The notes under the pieces are model-generated. The model saw nothing but the letters and a program-made list of their open reading frames with translations, was not told the DNA's origin and did no database searches. A program made the translations under genes and the position numbers. From Papilionanthe hookeriana x Papilionanthe teres (Eukaryota; Streptophyta; Magnoliopsida; Asparagales; Orchidaceae), in contig CM040434.1 of the NCBI GenBank assembly GCA_022702705.1, positions 19,759,771 to 19,823,770 of the forward strand: a stretch of DNA of 64,000 bases, written 5' to 3'. Of this stretch, positions 1 to 12,093 are shown piece by piece; positions within the stretch are counted from its first letter, which is position 1; each line of letters begins with the position of its first letter.

Positions 1-802
1 GCAATAGCTTTACCTAAGTGTGATGCTAGAAGTGTTTTGAGGTTTTTTAATGAAAAATATTTTCACAAGATATAGAATGCCTAAAGTAATTATCACTCAT
101 GGAGGATCACATTTTAAGAATAATCTGATTCAGAGATTGGTGGAAAAATATAATATTATGCATATAATCTCTACAGCTTATCATCCCCAAACTAATGATT
201 TAGTAGAGATATCTAATCGTGAAATTAAATGAATTTTGGAGAAAGTCATTAATCCTGAGAAATTGGATTGGTCTGCTAGACTAGATACTTCTTTATGGGC
301 ATACAGAACTTCTTATAAAGCTCCTATAGGAATGTCCCCTTACAGATTAATCTATGAAAAAACCTGTCACTTGCCAGTTGAATTAGAATATAAAGCATAT
401 TGGGCGATAAAGAAATTGAATTTTAATTTGAAAGAAGCTGGTGTGAAGAGACTGTTACAATTGAATGAATTGGAAGAAATCAGAAATGAATCATATGATA
501 ATGATAGAATATATAAGGAAAGAAGAAAAATATGCCATGATCGGAAGATTGTCAAAAAGGAATTTGAACCATGACAAAAAGTTTTATTATGCAATAAAAG
601 ATTGAAATTATTTCCTGGAAAACTGAAATCTAGATGGACAGGACCTTTCATTGTCGTAAAAATATATCAATTTGGAGCTGTGATTATCAAAGACCCTAAA
701 TCTGGAGGAATATTCAAAGTTAACGACCAAAGATTAAAACCATATTTTGAAGGCAATAGACCTAATTTTAAAGAGGTTTTAATGTTGGATCAACCTGAAT
801 AA
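1..802 (+). pseudogene. pol: Element A: 3' end of Athila-like pol (integrase core end and C-terminal domain)
   Basis: Integrase inserts the cDNA copy of the element into host DNA. One reading frame runs from about 50 to 802. It shows RMPKVIITHGGSHF, then YHPQTNDLVEISN with the third catalytic residue (Glu), then the Athila-type [19 protein letters not shown] block, the [15 protein letters not shown] block and a C-terminal [12 protein letters not shown] segment. The second catalytic Asp is His here (CAT at 98-100; normally TDGGSHF). In-frame TGA codons lie at 230-232 and 572-574, and the frame is lost upstream of about 45. The rest of pol lies left of the window. The same protein ends at 55383 in element C. 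This is a dead copy and the family is clear. Confidence 0.93.
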
Positions 803-1001
803 CTGGAAGTTATGTCGAGCTGACGACGTTAAACTAAGTGCTTTAATGCGTGTTTGCTTTGTTTGATGTGTTATTTGTGTTTGTTTGTTACTTAATTAAG
901 TCCTATTCTTCCTTAATTATCACTAATAACATTTATGAAATGAATCGAACCAAATTTTGGAAAGAATTTGGATAAAGTGAAGTTTGGCAAAATTTGAAAT
1001 A

Positions 1002-1045
1002 GCGCCGAATGACGCTGTTATCAGCGCCGAACAGTGCCGCTGTTC
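1002..1045 (+). repeat. GC-rich cassette A-1
   Basis: A short GC-rich block of GCGCCGAA-type words lies in AT-rich DNA before ORF A. It resembles the blocks at 2703-2741 and 33026-33064 of the same element, each with a GCGCYGAAYGRC word followed by CAGCGMCGRAC. Confidence 0.6.
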
Positions 1046-1286
1046 AGAAAACAGTTTCTCATCTTTAAGTTTGAGTTTTGGCGGATCTAGGCGGTAAATC
1101 TTCCATTAGAACTTCCAAAAACCGCCCATAGACGCAGGAACTACTAAAGGAACAAAGAGGAAGATCTCAAATCTCGTCCAAATGGATTCCAAATAGATGG
1201 AAACTTCAAGATTTGAAGCTTTCAACCGTAGAAAGTTCGTCAGTTTTGAGGCGCAGCGTCTATTCAACACAAATATCTAGAAAATA

Positions 1287-2344
1287 AGATTGATTAAGGA
1301 GCAAGGCTTTGTGAATCGAGGTACGAATTCTCCTACGACTAGAATTGATGAAATTATTGTTCAGAGATGTTAGGCAGTATTGTGTTATACTACTACCGCC
1401 GTAGTTGTCCCGGTTGTGAAGGAGCTCTACGCAAATCTTCATGGAATAAACCAATGATCAGTCTATGTGCAAGGTAGGTTTGTCTCATTTACTCCTGCAA
1501 TGATTAATGATTTATACATGATTGAGAATGTGTCAATATACCACTATTCAAATTTTGCCCCGACGAAGGACAATATGAATGATATATGTAAATATCTGAC
1601 GGATGAAAGTGATGAATGGGAGATGAGAGATAACAAGTATGTAAGTTTCTCGACCACACTACTAAATCCTACATCGAAACACTTACATTTTTTCATATGT
1701 GCAAATTTGCTCCCAACTATGAAAATCAGTAATGTAACTAAGGAGTGTGCTATTCTGAACTACTGTACTCAAATGGGGATGCCTATTGATGTTGGTTCAA
1801 TAATTGTCAAATCTGTTTTGGGATTGTTGTTCACGGATCTAAGTATGGGCTTGGAAATCCTTCCACCATATTTCTCCTCTGCAGTCAATCACAAGTGCCA
1901 TATGAGAACTGGGAAAGAGTACTTCTACCTTGGAAGCCTATAAACCCAGCAGATGCATATAGTAACCAGGCAGTTGGTGATATGAATGACATGAGCATTA
2001 TTGAAGATCAACCATCTCAGAGGTCAACACCTATTCCTCCTTACTTTCCTGAAAGTTCACAGATTATCTTAAAGAAAATTAAGAAATTGGAGAAGGAAGT
2101 ACAACAACTGATGAATGTAATCAATAATCTATCTGATTTCTTTGAGCATCTGTATTGGAGGATGAAGGAGCACTTTGATCATTCTGGATATATTGAAGGA
2201 AGTTTGACGCGATTGATGAAAATGAAAGGTTGGATTGAAGAGGATTCTACTGAAGAATTTCTATTTTGTTTATTCTACAATTTGTTCGTTCACGCTCAAT
2301 CAATTGGAGATCTTAGAGTTGATGATAGTTCGGAGGAAGAATGA
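1287..2344 (+). pseudogene. Element A: ORF A, env-position 'putative plant transposon protein' relic
   Basis: This lies downstream of integrase, where Athila elements carry an env-like ORF; the function of the family is unknown to me. Frame 0 from 1287 gives IKEQGFVNRG, VVKELYANL, VYVQGRFVSFTPAMINDLY, a CKYLTDESDEWEM block, LHFFICANLLPT and ECAILNYCTQMGMPIDVGS. These match ORF B (3194 onward) in order. Stops lie near 1366 and at 1455-1457. A frameshift near 1845-1890 moves the rest to frame 2, which ends at 2344. The C-terminal part has a heptad-rich coiled coil (KKIKKLEKEVQQLMNVINNL) and a WRMKEHFDHSGYIE ... KGWIEED tail. That tail is also found in the small ORF at 55861-56223. No transmembrane segment is evident. 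Confidence 0.75.
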
Positions 2345-2702
2345 AGACCTGATTATTGTATTTCTGTGTTTGTGTATCTGATTTCTTTACTTTGATTGCT
2401 TTGCTTGGATGTTATATTTGGACTTGCTTTCTTATTTAGTTTTCAACGTTATTGTATTGTGGTTGTGATTTTTGCTGAATTTTAGAATTATATGGCTTGA
2501 TGATGTGTAATGTTTAGTGTTATGTGTATGTGTCTGACACTTGGATTTTATATTAAAGTGATATTTTGTGTTGTTTGTGTTAAAAAATATCATTTGACAT
2601 GGCTTTAGAATGTATTCAATGCTTAATTAGACTAATTAGACGTTGGAGAGGGCTTGAAAAGATCAAAATTGCAAAAGAAAATCGGAAGCCCTGTTTTTGA
2701 AC

Positions 2703-2810
2703 TGGCGCCGAACGACACTTTCACCAGCGACGGACCGTGCCAAAAGACAGAGAGTTTGGCCATTAGAGCAGAATAATGAGCTGAACGGCGTTGCCGCTAG
2801 CGCCGGATAG
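2703..2810 (+). repeat. GC-rich cassette A-2
   Basis: GGCGCCGAACGACACT and CAGCGACGGACCGTGCC words, then a second cluster at 2781-2810, lie before ORF B. The block clearly resembles the one in the A LTR at 33026-33064, where CACCAGCG is followed by CCGGACCG. Confidence 0.6.
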
Positions 2811-3193
2811 CTTTAGACCAGGAAAAAGGCCTAAAACTCCAAATTTTCACGATTTAACCCTGGGACCAGCCATTTTTGCCCAAACCATCATCTTCTACCT
2901 CCAGTCAAGGCCGATTTTCGCACCTAAGGCTCACTAGCATTTGGATTTGAAGCGATTTCGTGGCCAGAAAAGTTCCGATTTCATCTCTAGATAAGAGCTA
3001 CACTTTAACTTAAAATTTTTCGATTTTGACCGTGGAAATCTCCTACATTAGGAAGATTTGAAATTTTGAAGTTTTGGGAGAAACTTTGGAGATTTTTCAT
3101 GGATTTACAGTTCTTATCTTTTTAAATTTACTTTGGAGTTCATTACATTGCAATTTTAAAATTAATTTGGATAAATTAGGTATTTTTAGACAA

Positions 3194-4152
3194 ATGGCTC
3201 TAAGAATTTTGAAAGGGAAGAGAAAATTTGCAAATTTGTGAATCTCAAGGCTTATTCACGCTTTAGTAAATTTATTAGCAATAAGAAATGCGTTCAAGAG
3301 AATGCCTTTTGCAAATCCTGGAGGTATGCTTGAAGAACTTATTGCGAATCGTCAATAGGAGATTTTCTGTTATTTCACTGTTGAAGTGATGCTGGGTATT
3401 ATTAGAGAGTTTTATGCAAATATGTATTATTCTGAGAGTGAATACATATTGGTTAGAGGCCAAATGGATGAATTTACCCCTGCTCGCATTAATGCATTTT
3501 ATCAGTTAAGAGCACATTTTTCTTGTGAATACAAAAATTTTCTTATTACGAATGAAGCATTGGATATGATTATAAACTTTTTGACTGATGAAAAAGGGGA
3601 GTGGAAGGTTAAACAAAGGCTAAAAGTTAAATTCCCCTATTCTACTCTGAATATTGTATCAAAAGCCTGACACTATTTCATTTATGTAAGACTTTTGCCT
3701 ACCAACCATCACAGTAAAGTTACCATAGATAGAGTTGTTCTGAATTACTGTATTCAGAACATGAAGAATATAAATATTGGGGCAATTATTCATAAAAGTA
3801 TTTTGACTAGTTCAAAAGGAGAGACTACTGGTGGACTAGGACACCCCAGCCTGATTCATGCCTTGTGCATTCTGTCAGGTGTAGCAATTGAAGATAATGA
3901 TGGGGTGATCTATCCCCTGAAGCCCATTACTAAACTAAATTTGAAAACCTATGAAGCCCATGTAGGATGGAAGTGGAGTAAGAAAGCTGATCAGCCTTCT
4001 TCCAGTCATGAGAGACCATCTACATCTAGAGAGCCTACTCTGCATGATGTTATGGATCAGTTGGAAAGGTTGAACACCAGAGTAGAGGGACTAGAAGTAA
4101 GGAACAAGATAAATGATGATTATCAAGTGCAGTGGAGAGAATATGAGATAGT
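3194..4152 (+). pseudogene. Element A: ORF B, 5' part, interrupted by the giant element
   Basis: This is the second env-position ORF and a homologue of ORF A. The ATG at 3194 opens a short MALRILKGKR start like that of element C's ORF B (57089). Two frame changes before 3290 and a TAG near 3356 follow. Frame 2 then shows IIREFYANMYY, YILVRGQMDEFTPARINAFYQL, NFLTDEKGEWKV, a TGA at 3668-3670, HYFIYVRLLPTNHHSKV, VLNYCIQNMKNINIGAIIHKS, ETTGGLGHPSLIHALC and YEAHVGW. A Ser/Pro-rich stretch and a short coiled coil precede the break at 4152. The last 130 bases of the gene lie at 31378-31515. Apart from the early damage and one TGA it is one open frame. Function unknown. Confidence 0.8.
4148..4152 (+). 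repeat. Left target-site duplication (ATAGT) of the giant element
   Basis: ATAGT immediately precedes the TGTTGACC start of the 5' LTR. The right copy is ATAGC at 31378-31382, four of five bases identical. Removing the element and one copy of the duplication restores the ORF B frame. Confidence 0.75.
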
Positions 4153-4649
4153 TGTTGACCTCAATTTTGGTGAGGTCTGATCTCTCTCCTTAGTACTTAG
4201 GATCTAGCCATAGGTTTTCCCTTCGACTATCCTAAAGGACTAGAAATGGGACCCGCCACTTAGAAATTCAAAACACTTCTTGACTCCCTTCAAACCCCAC
4301 ATGTTTGATTGTAAACCCCCAGACCACTTGGAGGGTTAAAATCAATATGTGGAGGTTTAAAGGATGAGGTTCCTGTAGGACTCTTTGGCCTTAGGATTAC
4401 GCTGGATGTCCTAGTCTTAGTGAGGACAAGCTTGCACACACCACACTCTCACACACATTCCAAATCCTAAAACCACCCTTACCTAACTTGGCTTCCTAAC
4501 TCATGTAGGAAACTCATATAGATGGACCTTAACCCCTAAGCCCCTTGCTAAGAGGGTTAGGAACAACATATTGAGTGCCTAAAATGAGTCCTCTCATAGC
4601 TCTTGTGAGCTTAATATGGCCTCATGGCTCAACCAAAATGGTCCCATTT

Positions 4650-6120
4650 TACTCACAACTAATTAATCTTCATTTTCCCTAAATTTCAATTTTTGCCCCC
4701 CCCCCCTCCCCCTGGGGTCCTAAACCCACCAAGCCTAACAAATGCCCTTGAAATTGTCCAAAATTTTTAAAATTACCTAAATTACCCAAAATTCCTCAAA
4801 ATCAGTCCTAAACATTTCCCACCACTAAATTGATCATCCTTGGTCAAATATACCAAAATTTTCAAAATACCCCCCAATACCCTCCAAATATCCAAAATAC
4901 TCTTTTAACCCAAAAATTCCAAAAATTCAGAAAATTCTCAAACAATTCTAAAAAAATTCCAAAAAATCCCAAATATTCCCAATTTCATTTTGTTCAACTA
5001 CACCTTAAGACAATTTTATCAATTTAGCCCACTTTTACCAAAACCACCAATTTGACCTATTTTTAACCTAAGAGAGCCCAATGTCCAACCAAACCACTCC
5101 AATTGACCTCAATTTTGATCCAATTCAATCCTAAAATTCAATTTAATGTCCCCAATATCAATTTAAACCAAATCCAAACTCAATTTTATCAACATGTGGA
5201 TATAATTTCAATTTGAAGCTTAAAGCCCAATTTTGGCCCATGACCTAAACTTAGCCCAAACTAACCCAACATAACTCGAATTAGCCCCAAATATTTTCTA
5301 AAACCTTTCTAATATCCCCACAAATAAAACACTAACATGATTTGCCCCAAATTTGAAACCAAACTCCACCCAAGCCTAACCCAAAAAAAATCCCTAATTT
5401 GGCCTAAATCAATCATGAACCCAAATGGGCACAAATCTCAAGATCAAAACCCAACCAAAGTTAAAAAACTCTTTGTTACACCCCGATAAACATTTCTCAA
5501 CATTAATTTTACATCAAAACTAACACTAGCCGACCTTAGCCCAAGTTAGCCCAATATGACCCACTTTGGCCCCATTACCAAAAAGACCCAAATTAAATCT
5601 AATTCAACTCAAAATCATCCTAAATTTGTTCCAAATTACTCATGTCACATTCTTAAACCAATTGCAACATTTATTTGACCCAACCCTTCACCAAATTTTC
5701 ATCCATCAATTTGTTTTAAAAAACCTAAAAGCCCACCTTCCTAAAGCATTTTAAAAGCCCATCTTCACCAAATTTAAAAAGCCCAAAAATCCATTCTAAA
5801 ATCCATATGACACTCTTCTTCATCATGCATTCAATTAAAACCATCCCTAAGTTCCAATTAATAATCAAATTATTCTAAATCAAGACACATGCCAATCTCC
5901 CCTAAATTTATCAAAAATGCCAAAACCCATTTTTATGAAAATAAGCCAACCTTTTCCCAAGCCATGTGCAAGCCAAATGAAACCATTCAAAAGCCATATG
6001 AAGCCATGAGAGCCTTGACACCTCACCAAGCCATAAATGGCAAGAGGAGGGGGTTCTTTCTTAACCCTTCACTAAACCTTTTTAACCCCATTTATGATAC
6101 ACTCTAAACCAAGCTTAGCC
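4650..6120 (+). other. G-depleted, C/A-rich segment of the LTR
   Basis: Whole 60-base stretches (for example 4861-4920) contain no G on this strand, with many CCCAAA, CCAAAATT and CCCAATTT words. The copy at about 24510-25970 has the same bias. No gene is apparent in it. Confidence 0.7.
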
Positions 6121-7117
6121 ACCTCACCATGGATAGAGACCTCGCCACCTTCTCTTAGCTGACCCAAATGATTCCTTTTAGCCCAAAATCAGGCCTTGGT
6201 GGGTGCACCAAGCCCATTTCCATGGGTTGACTAAATCAAGCTCAAAATAACCCCTCCCCTTTCCATTTTAATCAAACCACTTTACACATGGCCAAAGCCA
6301 ATTAAACTCACAAACATCAAGCCCTGACCTCCACGACCCCGAGGGTGACCCGACCTCGCCGGCCGACCGCACGGGTCGCCGGAAAACGCCATGGCTGAGA
6401 GCTCCATGTGAGCCAAAATTTCAAATTCTTCCTTGTTGAGTTGTCCCAACTCAATTGGACCCCATGGCTGTTCTTCCCTTGCGTAGAGAAGCTGATCCCA
6501 AGCCTTAACTCCCCCTGGGAAGCCCTTCAGCTATGTCTATTTAAGCATCACCACCTCTCGGCCAAAGAAGGTGCTAAACCAAACCATACCAAAACTCTGC
6601 CAAAATCATTCCAGACCCTTCTCCTAGCATAGAGCAATTGATCCCCACTGAAATCCAGCCCTAATTTCCCTCTCGCGAGCTCAATTTTTGAGTTCAATTT
6701 CAAGCCTAAAACTAGGACACTTCACTACAGTGAGCCAATCCCCAAATTGATTGACTCTACACCTTCACCAGACAAAGAGAAGAAATCCCCCAGCAAAAGC
6801 CCCCTCACCAGACTAGCCATGATTTCTATCGGCCAAGCTTTGAAATCGGGCTTGGTGGAAATCGAGTCTAGACAATTCACCAGGACCAGAGGCTTCATCC
6901 CTAGGCTCCTCCAGCTCCAACAAACGTGCCGAGCACATTCAGTCGAGGCCTCACCTCCTGAACCAAGGTATGTGAACTTCTCTTTAACCCGAACTTCCAA
7001 CAATTCTCTATTTTGTTTGGATCAATTTCAATGCATGTTAGCCATATAGATATGTTCGTCTTGTCAAGACGAGTTCATAGAGCATAAGAACGTTTAATTT
7101 GGTTAAGTATCGAGTGA

Positions 7118-7378
7118 GATATTAAGACTAGAAGATGGACGGCTCTCGGGTTGGGAAGCCTGGGGATAATGAACGGATGCCATCCATTCGTGTGTGTATC
7201 GAATGAACAGCCCAGATCGCGTCGAACCAGGAAATGGGGCATGAACCGCGGGCCGCGTGGCGCTGAGTCAGATGGCGGCGCCGAATGGGAATGCGCCATG
7301 TGGAGCTTCGGAGTTGTCGAGGTTGACGCGGCGCTGACTGGTTTAAATAGAAAAATTGGGTATTTTTTATTTATTTAA
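7118..7378 (+). other. Indel-free LTR block with an open frame (5' LTR copy)
   Basis: An open frame of about 87 codons after a TGA at 7115-7117. The same frame is open at about 26968-27219 in the 3' LTR and, much diverged, on the minus strand at 40351-40608. The three align without gaps (for example CVSNEQ against CTSNKQ, AESDGG against AQSDGG, NRKIG against SRKFG). No ATG position is shared by all three, so coding is doubtful. The block may instead be a constrained promoter or leader. Confidence 0.35.
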
Positions 7379-10300
7379 ATACCAGAAACTTCAAAAATTC
7401 ATATCTTTGTGTAGAAAAATCACAAAATTAAAATAAAAATACCCTCTTGCTCAGTGAATAGTGGAGAATAATGTGGAAAAAGAATTAAGTTGTTTTGTTA
7501 AGTATTTTATTTTTGATTAATTATTTACTGATTTCAGTATTTTAATTCTCCATGCATGCATACAATTCATGAGACTATAGGGCTTTTGTAGCCTCTGTTC
7601 TTGGGTACATTCCCTGAATTTTCCAAGGCCAGAGGCCTTTTCTATGGCAAGATATTGATTTTCTAAATTTATGTGTCTGTTTTGCCATTTTAATTCCAGT
7701 AATTAGCATGTTGCTTAGAGAATTCTAGAAAAATTAGGGGAAGTATCTTAGGACTAGAGGACTCTATGAAAATTATGGTTTGGTTTAATTCCTTAAGAAT
7801 AACCCTAATTAGCCTAAAATACTAAAATTAAATTCTAATTAATTAGGAGTAATCACACATCAAAATTACTTGAAATCAATTCTCTACTCTCATTTAGGAT
7901 GCAAAGAACCTCACATAAAAATTTGAAGTCAATTGGAAGTAATTTAACCCACTAAATGGATCATTTAGGTTGTATGGCCATTTTTAAACTTTAAAAACTC
8001 ATAAAACCTAAAATACACTTCAAAAATTCACCAAAATGGTTTTGTGGGCTCTCTGATATCAGAGGAGTCTAAGAAAATTAAAATTTGAATTTTCTAAAAA
8101 TTTTCATTTTTAATCATATTTCTAATATTTTAATAATTTAAAAATAATAAAAATTACAAAAATGTCACATTTTGCCTCCTAATCACTTAAGAAGAAACCA
8201 AATATTTTTCTCAAGTCTACAGGTTAAGAAATTAAATTTTAAAGGCTTAGGACATTTTTTTAATATTAAAAAATGAATTTCCAACATTTTCACTAAATTA
8301 ATTCTAATAAATCAAAGAAAAATCGAAAAAATCCAAAATTTGTTTCTCCTGGACTCCTTGAGGTACGAGGATTTAAAAAAATATAAAACTTAATTTTTAA
8401 CTTTAATTTTATTTTATAATTAATTATACCATAAAACTCAAAATAATTATAATAAATAAAATATAATTAAAAAAACCACCAAAATTGGTCTAGGTGGTCC
8501 TTTGGTCAGTAGGAACATCCCATAATTTTCTTAAGGATAGAAACTTTACCCTGGCCATGTTATTGAATTTTCATTGAAAATCCTTACTTTCCACTAAAAT
8601 AAATATATAAATTAAATTAAAAACAGAAAAATCACATTTTCTCCTCTAATATCTTAATTGACATGTGAGTGAAGTGATATAAAAATCTCAAGTTCATTTG
8701 AGCTCAATTTAGTGAGTTATGAATTGAATAAGATTAAAAGGGCATAAAGGTAATTAAGGATTTCAACCCTAATTAATGGTTAGGTCTAATCAAAAGGGAG
8801 GGTAAAATATCTAATTTTAACTTTCTCATGGATGATTGAAACTTAGGGAATAAAGGGGTAGAAATCCATTAGTCACTTTGAAAATATCAAAATGGAACTT
8901 TAATTAATTAAATCATTTAAATTTTGGGAGGATAATTAAAATTTTGGATTATTAGGGATGTGACTTAGAAGATATCAATTCCTGAATTTAAAATCCCTAA
9001 ATGAATCACTTTAATAATATTTAACTCTTAATTAAACTTAAAATGATAATTGAATTTAATGATTAAAAAGAAAATAACCCTTAATTAAATTAAAGCTTAA
9101 AACATTAAGTGATTTAATAACCTAATTAAATTAAATTGAGAACAATAAAATTAATTTATCATTTGAAAACAAACCTAAAACAAATTTGAAACATTAAAAA
9201 ATCAATATCAAAACAATTTATAATAAAAATGTATTAAAAAAATTAAACTAATTAAAATCAACCTAAAATATTACAATTAATCCAAATAAAGTCATTAAAA
9301 TTTAATAAAAATAAATGATTTAAACACCTCTTTCAACTTAAACAAATTTAAAACATTAAAACTAATTTGAAATATTAAGATCATTAAAATATAAAGATTT
9401 AATTGAATTGAAACAACTTGAACACTATTCCAAACTTAAAATCATTAATTAAAATTTTATAACTAAACCAAATCATTTTAAATCATCAATTCCAATTTTC
9501 TAATTAAAGATTGTTAAAACCTTCAACAAATTAATTTGCCCCAAAAGGCTTTCATTATCATAACTCTTAAATAAAGCATTAAGTGAAATGTCACTTCACT
9601 CATAGGATAATCAAACACCCTAGTTCTCAGAGCAAGAAATAAAACTTAACTGAATTCTTGGATCATCAATTTACCAATACAATAAGATTCATTTGGACTC
9701 AAAATAATCTCAGAAGTATTGAAAAGATGTTTAAGATTCGTCCTAAGCACTTTCTCAATATGATGAAATGTTTTAGAAGAACAACTGAATTTAATTGTTC
9801 TTTGGTGAAGAAAATCATCCTTAACAAAACATAAGAACCTATACGTCATAGGAATTGACTAGCTATAGGATTAAGATTTTGGTTCAAAACCAAAGCCTTC
9901 CCTTAGCTTTACCTAGGTGTTTTCTTGCAAATTATATAAATGCTTTAACATGTGTTTTAAGTGCAGGAGAAAATAAATAGGAATGCTTACCAGGTACGCT
10001 TTTATATCATTGCAATTTATTTACCTGCACTGTACTTTACTTCTCTTGCATGATAAACAAGAATGTCACCCTGCATAAAAATTGAAACCTTTAGGATAGC
10101 CACCAAATTGAAACCCAAAACTAAATTAAAATTCACAACAAGATGAAATTCACCGCCATACTATTCAAAATATAAAACAACTCAAAATTTAATCACAAAC
10201 AGAACAACAAAACTACAACTACAACTAAATTAAAACGTCTCATTGGATGATCGGGAATACCTCGGATGATGTAACCCACGTGTTGCTAACGGGATTTCCC

Positions 10301-11517
10301 ATGGTCTAAATAAAAGTGTGGAACTCATTCAGTTGAGTTTAGCAAATTCATCTGGACTAAGTGAATCCGATAAAAATAATAGTACCGGGATGACGGAACC
10401 GTGGGATCTTAATCGGTTCTGTTTAACCAACTTTAAGATTTGTTTTAATTAAAACATTAAAAACATTTGGACCTTAAGACTTTTATGAACCAAAACACTT
10501 CTCTCATCTCCTGAATTTCAATTTCTAAAACTAAACCTCTGCAACAATATGGAGCTTGGAGCATAGTAGGCAGCACGGCCATCGTCGTCAGCAAAACTGG
10601 AATCTACATCAACAAAACCTTTCCTAGTTTTAAATAACAAGCCATAGGATTTCGAGGTAGTTTGCCTAGTGCAACATAAATCCTCAACTTTCTGTTAGGC
10701 ATTTGCATAATCATATTATGCAAATTAAGCCCTAACCGGTCTTAGGATTCTGAGGTAGTCGTTTGATACGACATAAACCCTCACATCTTCGAGGTTACTT
10801 GTGTGATTATGTCATACAAATATAAGTCCTAATTAATTAAAATTGGCAGGATTGCAACATTAAATAAACTCTTAAGTTGAAGCCAAACAATATGATAGTT
10901 TGGGAAGTTGCCAAGATTCTTCTTGGATCCTCAACTTCTCCTACTTCTCTTCCTTTGGATCCCTAAAATTAATTGTTCCAAATTTGAGCTAATCCCTTTT
11001 GAAATTCCAAAATTCAATCCTTTGAAAACCTTAAACTTTGAAATTTTTGAGAGCAAAACCACTAATAATTATCGAGAGTTTTCTTAAGTGTTTCCCGTCA
11101 TTTAAGATGTAATTAACTATAGGAGCTTGCCCTTATAGGGAACTTTAAGAACCCAGGTAATATAAACCTTGCTTAATTCCTTTATATTAAGCAGGGGAAC
11201 TTGTCGGCTTATAAAATTGGTTCGCAAAACAAACAGATGTCATAAATCTTCTAGTTTATTTAATCGGGCCCCATCATCAAACAGTGTGTCTATTCTTCTG
11301 GATAGATACACGGTTTGTGGTGTGGTGCTCATTTATATAAACTATTTGAAATGTGAGATCGGTTTGATTTCATATCTTAAAATTTTAAACTTAAAATTAT
11401 TTTCAAAATCAAATAGTACTTTCAAATTATATATTAAAAACCTAAAATTCGCCGACAATTTTTGTAGGCGACCCCCTTTTCAAAACACAACCTAAAAAAA
11501 ATAAGCCGTACAATTTC

Positions 11518-11535
11518 TGGCGACTCCGCTGGGGA
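11518..11535 (+). other. Primer binding site of the giant element
   Basis: TGGCGACTCCGCTGGGGA begins five bases after the LTR end. Its complement ends in CCA, as a tRNA 3' end must. From the Tat/Ogre group the expected primer is a tRNA-Arg; I could not check this against a tRNA set. Confidence 0.75.
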
Positions 11536-12093
11536 CTAGTTCCTCTCTCCATTTTGATCAGATGGTTTTGCTTTCATAAATCTGTAGTGAGTCCATACCC
11601 CACTAGACCAAGCTACCATTCTTCCGTTGAAATACCACATTCATTTCTGTCTTGAGCGGGTATAATCAACTCCCTTGGATTTTGGAGCCACTGTTTAGAC
11701 ATCCCTAAATAGAGATGTTCTGAAATCCTCCTTTTTGTTACCTCTCTAAAGATGCGAGGTAAACCCCAATAGGTGTTAGCTTAGGAGCGGTCCTTCGAGT
11801 TGAGAAGTCTTACGAGACTTTCTCTTCCTTTCCAAGTTCTGGATTGGGTCCTTTACCTTTCCTAAACCTCTTCCTTTAATTATCTCATTCTTAACGAGTC
11901 AATCCTCTAATGAACTCTTTTTCACAAATGAACGAATAAAGACAGAATCTAAAATACCTTGTAAATAAAATTAAAGAAAAGAAAAGATAAATAGTATTGT
12001 GTTTAGACTCTTTTTAAGAATTTCCTCTCTTTCTTCGTCCCGACGAAAGGAAGCATAAATCGAAATTGACGCTTAGAATCTACCCTGCAGAAA
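11536..12093 (+). other. Leader between primer site and ORF1
   Basis: About 560 bases with no credible ORF. It ends in CCCTGCAG directly before the AAAATGTCTGC start of ORF1. The 3' ORF starts in a similar way (TCGCAGGGAAATGTCG), so the shared homology may reach upstream of both ATGs. Confidence 0.5.

Larger units (their letters stand above)
803..3193 (+). other. Element A: post-pol leader regions around ORF A
   Basis: Two non-coding stretches, 803-1286 and 2345-3193, flank ORF A (1287-2344). The first opens with the GACGACGTTAAACTAAGTGC segment that follows integrase in Athila-type elements; element C has the same at about 55400. Each stretch carries one GC-rich cassette (1002-1045 and 2703-2810). 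I see no coding potential in either stretch. Confidence 0.7.
4153..11512 (+). repeat. 5' LTR of the giant element
   Basis: This 7,360-bp LTR begins TGTTGACCTC and ends GCCGTACA. It matches 24021-31377 along its whole length with scattered substitutions and small indels. About 4650-6120 is strikingly G-poor and C/A-rich, with a C-tract near 4697-4713. About 6300-7380 is the most GC-balanced part. About 8100-9550 is very AT-rich. Short open frames inside it (for example 6747-7049) recur in the other LTR but show no protein family I recognise. Confidence 0.93.

Noticed and set aside
6408..7049. Open frames of 74-100 codons inside the 5' LTR, some repeated in the 3' LTR
   Set aside because: Their presence in both LTRs only reflects LTR duplication. 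No known domain is visible, and opposite-strand frames of similar length overlap them.
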